DNA of 64,000 bases from Seiridium cupressi (lineage: Eukaryota; Ascomycota; Sordariomycetes; Amphisphaeriales; Sporocadaceae), in NCBI GenBank assembly GCA_036674765.1, contig JARVKI010000078.1, positions 69,501 to 133,500 on the forward strand, given 5' to 3'. The notes beneath the pieces were generated by a model, which searched no databases, was not told where the DNA came from, and worked only from the letters and a program-made list of their open reading frames with translations. Of the stretch, positions 46,989 to 58,858 are shown piece by piece (the stretch's first letter is position 1; the number at the start of each line of letters is the position of its first letter). The position numbers and the translations under genes were made by a program.

Positions 46989-48203
46989 CTACATAACATC
47001 GGTGGCTGATATCTCTCTTTTCACCACGATTGCGTCCGAGTCTTGCAGTCTCGAGAATTTACCCTCGGACGTAATGCTCACCAGGGCATAATGATTTGGC
47101 AGATCCGGTCGATACACCCGCGGTATGCTGCTGCGCCTTGCTTTATGGTACTCCAAACTCCCACTGATACCCGAACCATACATTGGATGTGACGATGCGT
47201 GTCCGGTTCTGATCTTACGGAATAGCGGCTTCAGCGTTGCTAGGCATGACGCTGACAAACCCGCGCCAATCTCAACAGTGCTCCAAATTCCAAGATCTGT
47301 GAATTGATACAGATAATCTGGGCTGATCAAGAAATCAGAGGCATATGGGATACGCACAATTGAGGCGACGGATGCTCTGCAATTTGGTCAGCCAAGTTAA
47401 GGGCTAGTGCTAGTGAGAACGATTTACATTGAACCGATCGCCAGTACGATGTAAGTTGTGATCTTGAGCTTCTTTTCCATCTTCAGGTTCCAGAGGACAG
47501 TTGCCGGTACAATTGCCAAGATCCAATCCACAAGGACATTCAAGAAAGCTGCGATGTATGTAGGAATTGTTCCCAGCCACTTGTTGTTGCAGTGAGTTAG
47601 ATCTACTGGGTCAACGCCGTACCGAAGCCATTCGTGTTCGATAGGATGGCAAGAATTGATGTTCAGAACGGCATAAAAGACGCTGTAAACAGCAATTACT
47701 CCCATGATTACCCACAATGTCTACCCTTTGGTTAGCATGTCATAAACGGATGCCTGGAACATGAACGGGGCCTACAATGTTGTGCCACCGTTGTCTCGTA
47801 CACACACGTGTTAAGAAGATTCCAACAATCAACTTGGTCATGCCGGAAACCAGAATATAGAATGTGATGGCAATCCAGCGCCACATGATGGCTTTCGGGC
47901 GTTCCTCGAGAGAAACATCGGATACGTGGGAACAGAGGCCATGCGTGGTAGCGATTAGTGCGCATGCCGTGTATGCGACGTAGAGAACCTAAGAGCAAAA
48001 CCGCGTCAGCAGTCTGTCATACTGAAGCCATGAGGATATCGAGCGTAGAATCCTACAAACGTCGCCACTGCCAACCAATCCTCAGCGGCGAATATGCGAA
48101 CAAGCGCCACCCTCGTATACACTCGCGCAGCAACACTGATGGTGCATGCAATCAGGAAGGCAATCAGAACGCCCTGGAACTGAGGGGCTCGAGTGTCTCC
48201 CAT
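46989..48203 (-). CDS. Rhodopsin/PTH11-type seven-helix integral membrane protein
   Basis: Minus-strand exons 48203-48057, 47988-47776, 47720-47428 and 47376-46989 give 346 aa with all phases agreeing. Order of features: VLIAFLIACTISVAARVYTR (TM1), AAEDWLAVATF (the DD/ED-W motif after TM1 typical of this family), VLYVAYTACALIATTHGLCSH, WRWIAITFYILVSGMTKLIVG, WVIMGVIAVYSVFYAVL with NSCHPIEHEW, then two more spans, and LGIWSTVEIGAGLSASCLATLKP near the end followed by a long cytoplasmic tail. This is the fungal rhodopsin-domain family (Pfam PF20684, including PTH11-like GPCRs and many orphans). No extracellular CFEM domain is present, so it is the short form. Signalling function is not established for such members. 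Located at the plasma membrane by inference. Confidence 0.88.
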
Positions 48204-51163
48204 GGCGGAGACTTACGTGAACGAATAGTTGCAAATCTTCATTCAATTGGGACACTGTCGTTTATGAATCAGAGAAAAAGCAGCACCTCAAGAACGTACG
48301 ACGAATCGTCGCAGGCAGGATAGTTTGACTTTAACGTGTCTGAATTGAAGGTTCCCTGGTGGGGGAAATGCAGACTTGTGGTGGCGCGATAGCCATGGCT
48401 ACAATATACCGACTGGATATGCAAGGCCTGGGGCACGGAAGGCCATAGCTTTGCATGTGGCCGTGGCCTGCTCCACGACGTCCGAGCAGAGGAACGGCCG
48501 GAGGTGGTCTACTTGAGCATAAGACTGGTGAGAGTTTTGGGCGGACGAGTTCCCTGGAAGGTGCAGGCACCGGCCGCGCAGAGAAGGCCGTTATCGAACG
48601 CTCGCTAGCCGCCGGAAATCCACATGGACCTGGGAGCCGAATCGGGTTAGGGCTCTCTTCTCGACAGGGCGCATGGACTCGACTATACAAACTCGGAAGC
48701 TCAGCCGATGCAAGATAGCTTAAAACAGAGCAACGGCCACCAACCTCTTTAATGTAGTCCTTACCTCCCACACCAAGTGACTCGCCCGCCAGCTCTACCA
48801 CGTGGAACACTGCGAGTCTTTCATGGGCGCTTCGGATGACAATCAAAATGCGAAATGGTGCAGAGCCACAGCACGGCGGGGGCAGCCGAGGCATGGACAC
48901 CACGAGTATAGCGTTCGTTATCTCATTTGCTGGATCGGACGACCGAACAATGCGGGGTGCGATGCTGGACTTGTCGCAAAACCAGTCGTCATCCAATTAA
49001 TATTCCGTGTGGCTAGCATCGCACTATTGCTGCCGCCCCCTGGCAAGGTGCGGATTGCTGGCCGGGCCCCATCCACCCGCCCTTAACGCAACGCCCGAAT
49101 TACTGCACACCATGTTGAGGAAACATTCCGAACTTTGGCTGAAACCACTCGAAAAGGGCCAGGGCGCACTGCCATGCCTCATCTTATGCAAGCCTGAGAT
49201 CTTCCGGTCTTGCTGGTTTCAGCAAGGACCTCGGCTTGGGCATGCAGTTCGTCACAAATCTCAAAGCTCTTGCTGTACTTCGCTTCTGACGCTTCTTCTC
49301 TTCTGCTGCCCTGTTTTCAGCTTGGCCGAAGCTTGCAAGCCACTGCCGGCATGAACAACCATTCCAATCTCGCATGAAAGATTACATGGGCTCAAACCAG
49401 GGCTTTGGTGGCTTCACGGCACGATGCAACACCCTGGCCGCGTGGATGGCGACGATAACACACATGCCGGACCAGCATTCTGGCGTTCGCCTGCAGGCTT
49501 GGCCCTCGTTTAGATAAGCGACGTTTGGCCCAACACAGAGCTTTACTATGTAGTATAGCGCAAATGGATCGCATATCCACAGACCGTCACAAATACTAGC
49601 CGGCGGGTGGGCCGCCGGCACACTTATGCGGAACTCCTACGAGGCTGGTCCATATAACGACTCTCAAGACTTAACTAGCCACTTATAGATACTTCATTGA
49701 CAACGAACGATGCTTATTCTTGCTGTAAGAAACTTAATGTTAAAATGCGGTGCTAGGACACAGCACCAAGGCACTATTGATTATTCATGTCTTGATCGAC
49801 CTAGATCACCCCGTAGGGTCACTTGCCCCCCTTCCCAATAAAATTAAATTCTTTTCTTTTCGAATTACTCCTTTCTGATGGGTTTTGGAGATCCACACAT
49901 ACAGAGGGTATTTAGACGATAGCTGTACTCGACTACACAATGTTAGAAGCACTGTATTCTAATATTTCGCGCAAGTGAGGCCATAAACATCGCAGCTGCA
50001 GTCGGTTGAGGATAGATATTTTGCAGATTTCGAGTAATAATTTTATTATACTTCTTGAATTTGTCTTTGGCCTTCAAGAGTATATAAGTATCAGCGGACT
50101 TTATGTCGTCTTGGAAGTAACCGTTGCATAATCAAAAATAACAACCACATTATATAGCAGTTTGAGGGGTGGGGGACGATTAAAGAGTCTTTTTCTCTTT
50201 TTCTCAAACAAAACTATATAATCCTTATTCTCAGTTCGGAAAAAGGAGGCGGGACTAGCGCTTATTAGAGTCTTTTATCGAAGCAGCTTACATTGTTATG
50301 GTAGGCAATTATAGAGAAATAGACCTTTGCAGCCCTATGACAATACTTTCTTGAATTAGAGCTAGATGGATAACATGTACTAACGTATTTGTGACTTCAT
50401 ATTGGAAAAGCGTGTAAGTGGTCTGGTTTTGAACACGATATGAAATGCAAAGCAGTCTTTCTGTTGTGAAAGTACTCTCATTTGGAAACTGATAAGATAT
50501 TCGATTCAAACGAGAGGTGGAGCTCCGTTGTGTCAAGATTTGTTCTAATGTCGATGTTCATGTAAATCCCTGGAAAAATCCATTACTTAATTCTAGAGGC
50601 TGCACGTATGCCGTTAGTTAAGATAAAGACATCTTGTTTGGCTAGTATTTGCACTGGAAATCATGATGACCATCCAAAAAGTAATCTACAGTGCTATCAA
50701 CCCAGCCGTTAGAGTCTGTCACTATCACTTGCACTTGGGCACTGCTGATTACATTTGGGCCTCACCCAGCCGGCTCTGTTGGACCACTTTTTTAATTCAC
50801 CTTTAGTTGCCATCTGATATGCAACCAATCACTCAATTCATCCCTTATAACATTCGTCCAGCACTGCGGCGTGGGTTTGGCAGGGCATTGACTGCCGTTC
50901 ATGCCACCAAAATGGATTTGGAAATTCATATCTTGATTTTGACCTTGGTATCAAAACCACGTTCTCTAGATTTCACCACAGTTTAATGAGGGCCAGTGAT
51001 GCAATTTCGAAGTTTACAAGGAAACGATCATCCTTGACAAGTACATAACGAAGTGGGGTTGCCTCTAGTCAGCTAGTCATTAGACATAAAGTAGACGATA
51101 AGTGTATTCCTAGAGCCCTAGGCTACTCCACCGTAGAAATTCATGAATCCCGTCCATTCCTTG
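48204..51163. other. 3-kb gene-free region, GC-rich then AT-rich
   Basis: About 48.3-49.2 kb is relatively GC-rich with overlapping frames on both strands (for example 48331-48996 minus), which I regard as chance opening. 49.6-51.1 kb is AT-rich with no frames beyond 75 codons, resembling decayed sequence. No transposon protein is recognisable. Confidence 0.45.
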
Positions 51164-52620
51164 CTAAACACTCAACCACTTAACTTCTGTTCGTGCGGGT
51201 AACTTATGAAGAACCTCCTCGTCCATTCCCGGCTGGAGGAAAACCACGAAAATCATGTCAAATTGAGCTAAGCTCAACGTGTGCCATTCCTTGTCGTCGA
51301 GCTTGGGGATGCCAGCAATGGCATTCTGGGGAACAAGGCTATCTGCCCAGTTGACATCAACGTCTGTTGAACCATGAAGGGTGTTCAAGAGCATCAGGCC
51401 AGGCGAGTAACTGAGAACTGACTGGCCCCGTTTAAAGCCCATTCCCACCGTCAGTACCCGCGGTTTGCTTTGGCCATATGTTCCCGACAGCTTTTTGACA
51501 AGGATATTATCTAACAGCTGTAGCCCAATACGTTTCGGCCGCTCGTGCATGCGTAGTGTAGCTTCCTTGAGGAGCGGGAAATTCGAGTTAGATAAAAGGT
51601 GAAAGGGATTGACGGGAATGCAATGCCCGCCAACCCCTAGGCCAGGCCTGTAATCCATGTAGCCGAAAGGCTTGGTGGCCGAGGCACGACAAACTTCATA
51701 GGGATCAATTCCCATATCGTAGCAGACATCGGCCATTTCGTTGGCGTACGCAATGCACACCATTCGCTGGCAATTCTCGTACAGCTTTGCCATTTCAGCT
51801 ACCTCTGGGGACGAAACTGGCACAATATGCTCGAACACGGCGGAGTAGATTCGCGTGATGGCGTTAAGGGACCCAGGACGGATGTCTTCCAGGGCGGATA
51901 CGATTTTAGGTATAACCGACACAGGTGGACTGATACGGCCGGGATCAACGCGCTGCATGGTGTTAGTATAATGTACGAAGGGCACGACACAGTGAGCCTT
52001 ACTTCAGGAGACATGCCAGCGAAGTATCCCATCTCTGCCATAGGGCCCAGAAGTTCCCGTGTCATCCCGACGGCAACGGAACTTTCTATCACAATTGTCG
52101 AGCCGAGGCGAGCGTACTTCAGGACTGTTTGAAGCGCCTTGGACAAAAATGATGCGTCTATACTGCGATCATTACGCAGTAACGTAGGTACTGAGATCAA
52201 GAAATGTGTAGCTCTGCGGAGTGCCGCGGTGTTATAAGTGTACTCAATATCCAGACAAGCTGGGTTCTTCATTTGCGCCTGTGCGAGATCCTTTATACGT
52301 GTTGTCGAAACATCAAAGCCAATGACCGGGAACTTTGTGGCAAAGGTATCCACTAAGTGAGTGCCAACGTAGCCAACGCCCAAGACAGCCACTGTAGGAG
52401 GGTCATCGTGGGACACAATCTCAGGAATTTGATCTGGAGAAGAAATTGTGGTTTCAGTCGGCCCATCGGGCCAGTTATTGAAGAAAGGCGAAGGCGGCCC
52501 CGAAGGTGGCGACTCGGCGCCAGAGTTGTTTGTATATGCGAAGCGCTGCAGTGTCTGTTCTGCGGCGAATTGCTCCATGGGGACAGCAGATGTGCTGAGT
52601 GACAATGTAGAATCCCTCAT
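51164..52620 (-). CDS. Nucleotide-sugar 6-dehydrogenase, UDP-N-acetylhexosamine type
   Basis: Minus-strand exons 52620-52003 and 51952-51164 (50-bp intron with TACTAAC branch) give 468 aa. The first 75 residues are a disordered extension. Then TVAVLGVGYVGTHLVDTFA (Rossmann site), IDASFLSKALQTVLKYARLG, IVIESSVAVGMTRELLG, MSPERVDPGR, MAKLYENCQRMVCIAYANEM (Lys262 and Asn266 of the catalytic set), GVGGHCIPVNP with nucleophile Cys317, and the C-terminal domain LTVGMGFKRGQ. Within the UDP-glucose/GDP-mannose dehydrogenase family, UDP-glucose enzymes normally have GFGGSCF and NPEFL motifs, whereas SPER-x-DPG and GGHCIP/V-DP are found in the WbpA/TviB/WecC branch acting on UDP-N-acetylhexosamines. 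It would thus supply a UDP-N-acetyl-uronic acid in the cytosol. In GFKRG the usual Asp is Gln (KRGQS). Two genes away lies a GT2 synthase. Confidence 0.9.
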
Positions 52621-54413
52621 GATGCTCTTTGAAGTCTACGTTAGAGACGTGTCGTGGGAATAATAAGGGGAAATTTCCGTAAAAGATGCAACAATGGCCG
52701 ACAGTAACCACTGAATAAAAGTCTTGACAAGGTATCTGATGGTTGATTTGTGTCCTTCATTAATGGTTCGAGGGCATATATATAGTATTGCTACCAGACA
52801 GCAAGTCTAGCTAGATATGAAAGCTCCATATTTACAACCTTAATCATGTGCGGTTGCCTTTATCAAGAGTCAAAAGCTGAACATTGTAGTGGCTTCTTTT
52901 CATATAGTGAAGCCGTCTCTAATCAAGACATTATGTGGCGCTTTCTCAATATCGAACTGGTCTGTAGAGTCTGGACTACCGGTCTGGAACGCGGCTTGGA
53001 ACCCCCCGCGATGTCGTCTACTAGACTGTGGGGATTGATACAAGTGATACGAGGTAGTCTGGTTGACTACTTCCAAATCATCATTGTTTGAGATATGAAC
53101 AATGACCAGTATATCTTCTTCAATTCGTTCATTAACCACGGAAATCCATCACCACTGTAACGACTTGAGGACCAATACGAGGCCCAAAGTATGTATTCCT
53201 AGAATAAAACAACGCGCATAGACTAATAGCACATCCTCCTAGGATTTTAATAAGAAGGAAAAACTGTTAGCCGTTATGTACTTTCTACTATCGCTGGCGT
53301 AAAATTCTCTTTATAACTAGTTCCAATAATATGATTTAGATGATGAGTATGCAGATGTAGTTCGAAAGGAGCCACATGGGTACGTGTTGGCTCTTTTTCC
53401 AAAGTTTATTTTCCTCGAATCGAACAGATAGAGTAAATCGAACCAATAGTGTAAATTGCACGGAAAAGGCATGTAGCTGTTGAAGTCTGGAATTGTCTCG
53501 GAAAGCGTTGGAAGTCCGGGGTACGAAATGCAAGCGAATAAATGGCGCGTCCTTAAACAAAATACAAACTTATATTTTAACTAGAGAGCTCAAAAATACC
53601 CTATATCAGGTTAGCATATTGCCAAACCTCGTCCCCGACAATAATAGCTCTTTAAATGTTCTACGTCATCGTGCAAACAGAGTTTCATTTTATGCATGTC
53701 TCAGGTCTCTGCTACTACGTCGAACGGGTCCGGACCGGTCACCACGTGAAGTTATCCTCTAGCGACGGGTATCTAGACGTGCCACGTTTTCGGCAGTCCT
53801 TGTCACGCTAGGAATGTCAAGCTAAGCGAAGGCATAGGGTTTCCGGGGTGGGGAATGTCCTTTCTTCTTTTCTTTCTCTTCCTATGTTTCACACGAGAGT
53901 AAGACATCATGCGACTTGAACGGACTGAGGTCCGAGACGTTAAATCATTCGACAACCCGGAGCTATTTATGCGTCCCACGTTCTTTTGACCGTTCTCTTG
54001 CCGTTTTGAGACAGCTCAAAGTCGCGTGAGGTGGCTGCTAAGCTTTTCGCTTTATTTAAGGTTCACAGGTCGGAAATTCCACAGTGGTTATCCCTCCGAC
54101 AAGGCCTAGGTTGCGCTCCCACTGTACAACTTTTTCCCTTGGCAAGGAAGAGTGCTCAAGTAAGAAGACTCAAAGCTAAGACATATGGACAAGCAAGCAA
54201 AACCGATAGGTTGGTTCAATCTGGTATTGAGATATTCCACGCGCCTTTTCAAGACCTATGCTATATTTTACATTGTTGGCTCTGGATATATGACATTAGA
54301 TTCAATTGGCTCGTACGTCTATCTATGATTCTTGATCATAAATGTGCTGAGTTCAAGTCATACATATTTACAATGGTAATATGCTGTAAATCATCAGAAT
54401 TAAACCTGGATAC
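52621..54413. other. AT-rich intergenic region inside the polysaccharide locus
   Basis: 1.8 kb between the GH16 gene's 3' end and the dehydrogenase start. Only short frames; no gene recognised. Confidence 0.5.
52775..52785 (-). promoter_or_regulatory. Possible TATA element of the dehydrogenase gene
   Basis: An ATATATATA-type element lies about 155-165 bp upstream of the dehydrogenase ATG. Position and composition are compatible with a TATA box; nothing else supports it. Confidence 0.25.
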
Positions 54414-55619
54414 TTAAGAACTTATCTCTAATATGGCGAGAATGGTTGAAAGCAATACTACAGCGTTAAGACTTATCTTCCGCCCTTGAGAATCAAAGGA
54501 ACGCTGGGCAGGATCTGTCAAACCCGGATCATCCAAGTTACAAATATTCGTGCCATCTTGTACAACGGGGGTTGTGTTGCTAAGATTGTATGCCAATTCT
54601 ACCCACTGGATTTCGAGAAGAGCCGACTGTCCCAAGGCCATCTCGCCAGTCCATGTCCCTCCGTTTCCTATTTTTCCATCGTGTCAGTCAAGCTTGAGGT
54701 CTTGTAAATTGGAGACTTGGACTGAACTTACCCCAAAGGTTGATATAAAGATGACTGGGATCAACGGGTACGTTGACTGTAGTGCCTGCCATTTGCACTC
54801 CTTCAACGTACCATACGACATGGCTTGCGACCCAGTCTAGACGGTATGTCATCCAATCCTCCCTGATCAACCCGAACGGGAAAGACATGTTAAACTGAGA
54901 TCCCTTGATTTCATCTCCACTATCGTCAACAGTGGGCTGCGTTTTGAGCCCCAGAGTGGTGTTATCATTCCTGGTCAAGACTTCGATGTCAATCTCTGTC
55001 GTGTCGTTCTTATAGGTGAAGAAACCGGCACAAGCACCTTTGGCGCCAGAGATTCGTGTACGCACACGGAGCGATATGTACATCAAATCCGTTTTACAGA
55101 AGTCGATTCCGCTAGACTGCTGGGAGGACTGGTCTTCCCGATAAGTTGCCAACCCTAAAGCGGTGGTGACATTGTTGTCAGAACGGTCTACTACGTTTCC
55201 TGCAGTGAAATTCTGTCAGTTGCTAGCTCTAGGATAAGGTAGTGACATGCAATCTTACGCATGGCCACATTCTTTGATTGATAATCAATCGAAATCGTGC
55301 CACTGTTCGCATCGGGCACCCTGAGGCCGTTGCGTGGTGCCCAATCAAGTCGCCACGACATATCATTGGTAAAGGCGGCTGCAGAGGCATTGCTAGATCC
55401 TGTGGTGTTTTGCAGAGTATCCCAAGTGTCATTAGGAATATTTCGCATATCATAGAATCGGTAGTTGGCGAAATTTGAAGCCGCGCTGCCGTTTGTGGAA
55501 AAAGAAGAACATTGTTTGGCCGAAGTCCAGGTCGAGAACATCATGGTTGTCAGCAGGACAAAAAGAAGGTACCCATGGAGAGCCGCAAACATGCACCGAG
55601 AGCCATGAAGGCATGCCAT
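54414..55619 (-). CDS. GPI-anchored GH16-family glucanase/transglycosidase
   Basis: Minus-strand exons 55619-55259, 55199-54732 and 54667-54414 give 360 aa. The ATG at 55619 is chosen because it places a signal-anchor-like stretch (GYLLFVLLTTMMFST) at the N-terminus; the frame opens earlier at 55694. The domain shows YRFYDMRNIP, LRVRTRISGAKGACAGFF, the GH16 active site TEIDIEVLTRND (Glu189 nucleophile, Asp191, Glu193 acid/base), and the concanavalin-fold strand YRLDWVASHVVWYVEGV...LYINLWGNGGTWTG. The C-terminus is a Ser/Thr-poor linker then SLNAVVLLSTILAILEISS, a GPI-attachment-type hydrophobic tail. GH16 enzymes cut or transfer beta-glucans at the cell wall. Placed between a nucleotide-sugar dehydrogenase and a GT2 synthase, it may remodel or release the polymer made by the synthase, which is inference. 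Confidence 0.86.
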
Positions 55620-56281
55620 TGTTATGACTTTGGTGGAATAGGATTGGTGCCACGGGGATGCTGTTTGCGCTGGCTGGTGTAGGAACTGAGCCAAAACTGG
55701 CCAAGCGAAACATGGAAGGGAAAGGATAGAATCACATTTTTCGATTCCAGATATCCATCAAGAGGGCAGTCGTCATCATTTGCCTCGGTGGGCACACAAA
55801 GGTAAAAGAATATGACTCATTTAATTCGGTTAGCAATTGATAACGCCGAACTATATTCCTATCCTACACTTGGTCCAGCGGCCACAAGAGACGTCTCGTC
55901 TCGGGACTGTCTTGGAACGTCCAAAAAAAGTGGGCCTTCGGAGGAGGATGGTTCTCGACCACATACAAGAGCATCCGTAGCTCGGGATGTTTTAAGTCTG
56001 AGTCACTGGAGATATTATTTAGTAAAAAGTCTAGCTTCCCCCAGCATGTTCTTGACTCAAAAGCTGCCGGATTCGTCTTGGCTATGAAACAAGCACTTGA
56101 AGCCGCGCAACAAACAGAAAATACAACACGATATTCTTTCAACTTCGCTAAAGGAAAAAGTCTCGTGGTGCGCACAGATGGCGCGATTTACTCGTGATCG
56201 ATCATCGTTACATTTTGACCTTGAATCTTTCAATAGCGCTAACTACGTCTTGAATCATGCTTCTTAGAAACGTAGCCGAAG
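55620..56281. other. Divergent promoter between GH16 and GT2 genes
   Basis: 662 bp shared by two outward-facing genes, suggesting possible co-regulation. A 103-codon minus frame (55864-56175) has no recognisable feature. Confidence 0.5.
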
Positions 56282-58573
56282 ATGATCAAGGACATAACCA
56301 GCCGTACCTTAGATGACACATACTTTTCTTTCCTCACTTCTAGCAATGATGGCCAGTCCATCACATATATTTATCCTCTTGCTCCTACGAACTTGGCAGA
56401 GGGTGACCTGCTGAACGGCATTTCCCACTGTTTGCATTATCCAAGACTCCTATTCCAAGGTGAATTCAAGATACTTGAAGACAATCCCACTCCGATGGAT
56501 CGCCCTGCTTCGCCCGGCCGGCCGGCTGAGTCTCCTATCGCGACCCCGCCGCCAGCCCATGTATTTTCTCCGAGGTCGTCTCTTGCTGCGCCAGAAAATC
56601 CGTGTGCAACAACAGGGCCTTCCACTGAGGAAGTGTCACCTCTGCAAGAATCCCAAACAAGTCACAGACGGCCAACTATTAATTTCCTGGATGGGCCCAT
56701 AAATCCATTCGCAGCCCCAGGAGCATCGAGGGAGCTTTGGCAACCCGGTTCGCCAATTCAGAACCCTCGTAAAGCGTCTGTTCGACCGTCTCTAAGCATT
56801 ATGCAGACGCCACAGCCCTCTGGAAACTTTGCAACTTCTCGTCGCCCGTCTCGCGCGGCGCGAAAGGACAGCATGTGGTCCGTATTTTCGTCTGCACGCA
56901 CGGCTAGTGTGTGGTCTACCAGTTCAACGCGAACAGTCGACTCTGTTCGATCCTACCGGTCGACATCTTCAAACTCGCCAATGTACATGTTTAAGGATCC
57001 GGTTGCATCAAGCAAAGAGCTCCCCTATGAACAGCCTGCGCTCAGTGATGACGAATTTGCGGTCTTCACCGCTCTGGCCAAGGAGCAACAAAGGCTTGAA
57101 GCTCTGAGCAGTTGGTCAAAGTCAGTGTGCCGAGGACTGTATCTATTGCTATTGTTAAGCATCGTATACTTTGCGCTCATTGGGTACCCGTTCCACCAAG
57201 GTGGAGTTCGCTGGTTTTGGAATTTCTTCCACGATGAAGCCGCCCAATCATCCATCGGGGGGCTTTTGGGTTTCATCATTGCAGGCTCGATCAGGAATAT
57301 CTTGCCACAAGTCTTGTGTACTTTTGAAAGAGCGGAGCTCACCTCAGATCCGGAAAAGCCACGTGATGCATCGGAATGCTGCGTTATCATCCCGTGCTAC
57401 AAGTCTGCCGAGACTTTACGTGCCACGCTTCCAGCTTGCCTGGCTATATTCAACCCGGAGCAGATCTTCGTCGTAGCCAATGGCAATTCACAAACGCCGC
57501 TGGATCATACAGCCGATGTGTGTGCCGAATTCGGCGTACGGCATTGCTGGGTACCCGTCGGTAGCAAGATCACTGCCGAATTCGTAGGCGTTGCTTTGGC
57601 AAGAGAGTACAAGTACTGCATGCTCATCGATGACGACGTACTACTTCCAGCAAGTCTTCCACTCCCGCTACATCTTTTCGGAGATTCCGAATCTGAAGAC
57701 AGTAAAATAGCTTGTATCGGATATACCATCAAAAGTGTAGGAGCCAATTCGTCCCGAGGTACCCTAATACAACAAGCCCAAGACATCGAATACAAGGTCG
57801 CGGGCCTGGCCAAAGTTTTTCAAACGCACTACGGTAGTGTGATCTTCCCTCATGGAGCGATTGCTGTGTGGCGGAGGGACATCCTGGAACAGATATTCCA
57901 TGGTCACCCTGGATACCACATTTCTGAAGACTGGTACTTAGGACATACGGCTAGAGCTGCTGGCTACCGGATGATTATGAGTTCGCAAGCCTTTATCGAG
58001 ACAGAAACTCCTCCACGTCTTTTCCCCTCTCTGAGGAAAAAAGGAGGCTCACGTGGTGGGTATGGAGAAATGTCCATATATAAGCAACGGTTTTTCCGCT
58101 GGAACTTCTTTTTCGTTTTCCGGATATGGAGCAACACAAACTATTTGCTGTTCAGCTGGCGCTTAGGATGGCGAGAACTCATCACCAAGCTCTATGTGGC
58201 CGGCGAATGTTACGATTCCTTCATCTGGTTATTGGCACCCATTGTGATCCCTACATCTCTCGCAGCTAGCTGGCCACTCACTCTTATGGTGACAGCGGGC
58301 TTGGTTGTTTTCAACGGCCTTCTTGTTGTCTGGTTCAATTCAGTGCACCTAGGATTGTTGCGAAGGGGTCGTGGAAGCAATGAGAAGGTGGCTTGGCTTG
58401 CCTTTCCGGTATACATGTTCTTGAAGTCTGTCATGCTATTCGTCAACATCGCCAGCATCTACTGGAGTATCTATGAATATGCGTTCTTCTTCACTCAGCA
58501 GCACCTACGAGTGACCGAGAGCGTGGAGGCATGGGAGGTGATCAGGAAGAACAGAAACACTCCAGTAGAATAA
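56282..58573 (+). CDS. Processive GT2 polysaccharide synthase
   Basis: Single exon of 763 aa from the ATG at 56282; an in-frame ATG at 56495 (MDRPASPGRP) is an equally plausible start. The N-terminal 250 residues are Ser/Pro-rich and cytosolic. Two membrane segments follow (LYLLLLLSIVYFALIGYP; IGGLLGFIIAGSIRNILPQ). The catalytic domain has CVIIPCYKSAETLRATLPAC, MLIDDDVLLP with the DxD acids at about 450-452, ISEDWYLGHTARAAGY (acceptor-site ED, about 548) and QRFFRW (QxxRW, about 602-607), the signatures of processive GT2 synthases such as hyaluronan, cellulose and type-3 capsule synthases. Three to four C-terminal spans complete the export channel. The enzyme polymerises a UDP-sugar at the plasma membrane and extrudes the chain. 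Similar fungal GT2 enzymes affect hyphal growth on surfaces. The polymer is unknown; an adjacent UDP-HexNAc-type dehydrogenase suggests uronic-acid content. Confidence 0.9.
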   Translation: MIKDITSRTLDDTYFSFLTSSNDGQSITYIYPLAPTNLAEGDLLNGISHCLHYPRLLFQGEFKILEDNPTPMDRPASPGRPAESPIATPPPAHVFSPRSSLAAPENPCATTGPSTEEVSPLQESQTSHRRPTINFLDGPINPFAAPGASRELWQPGSPIQNPRKASVRPSLSIMQTPQPSGNFATSRRPSRAARKDSMWSVFSSARTASVWSTSSTRTVDSVRSYRSTSSNSPMYMFKDPVASSKELPYEQPALSDDEFAVFTALAKEQQRLEALSSWSKSVCRGLYLLLLLSIVYFALIGYPFHQGGVRWFWNFFHDEAAQSSIGGLLGFIIAGSIRNILPQVLCTFERAELTSDPEKPRDASECCVIIPCYKSAETLRATLPACLAIFNPEQIFVVANGNSQTPLDHTADVCAEFGVRHCWVPVGSKITAEFVGVALAREYKYCMLIDDDVLLPASLPLPLHLFGDSESEDSKIACIGYTIKSVGANSSRGTLIQQAQDIEYKVAGLAKVFQTHYGSVIFPHGAIAVWRRDILEQIFHGHPGYHISEDWYLGHTARAAGYRMIMSSQAFIETETPPRLFPSLRKKGGSRGGYGEMSIYKQRFFRWNFFFVFRIWSNTNYLLFSWRLGWRELITKLYVAGECYDSFIWLLAPIVIPTSLAASWPLTLMVTAGLVVFNGLLVVWFNSVHLGLLRRGRGSNEKVAWLAFPVYMFLKSVMLFVNIASIYWSIYEYAFFFTQQHLRVTESVEAWEVIRKNRNTPVE

Positions 58574-58858
58574 GTCAATATGCGAAATCATTGGACAGCT
58601 CTCTCTTCCACATTTTTGGGTCACATAATTCTAGATCCCGTGTTCCGAAGGGGGAGAATTTTTAAATCAGACACAAAAAGATGAATTCGATATTGCAAAT
58701 ACTATGGAAACGGTTTGGGTTGGGGGAGTAGTCCTCACGTGGGCGCAGTTACGTAACAATATATTCGATTACCCTTCCATATTATGAGCGATGGCATCAA
58801 TCTCTACATGCATTCAAGGGAATGCTAGCGAGCATGCACCAATGCCCGTTAAGATGGG
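58574..58858. other. 3' flank of the GT2 gene
   Basis: No coding frame; probable 3' untranslated region of the GT2 gene and 3' flank of the RidA relic. Confidence 0.5.

Noticed and set aside
48331..48996. 221-codon minus frame upstream of the PTH11-like gene
   Set aside because: GC-rich chance opening with overlapping frames on the other strand, no domain, no signal and Pro/Ser/Arg-biased composition.
51164..52620. Calling the dehydrogenase UDP-glucose 6-dehydrogenase
   Set aside because: The SPER and GGHC motifs point to the N-acetylhexosamine branch of the family, so the generic name would mislead.
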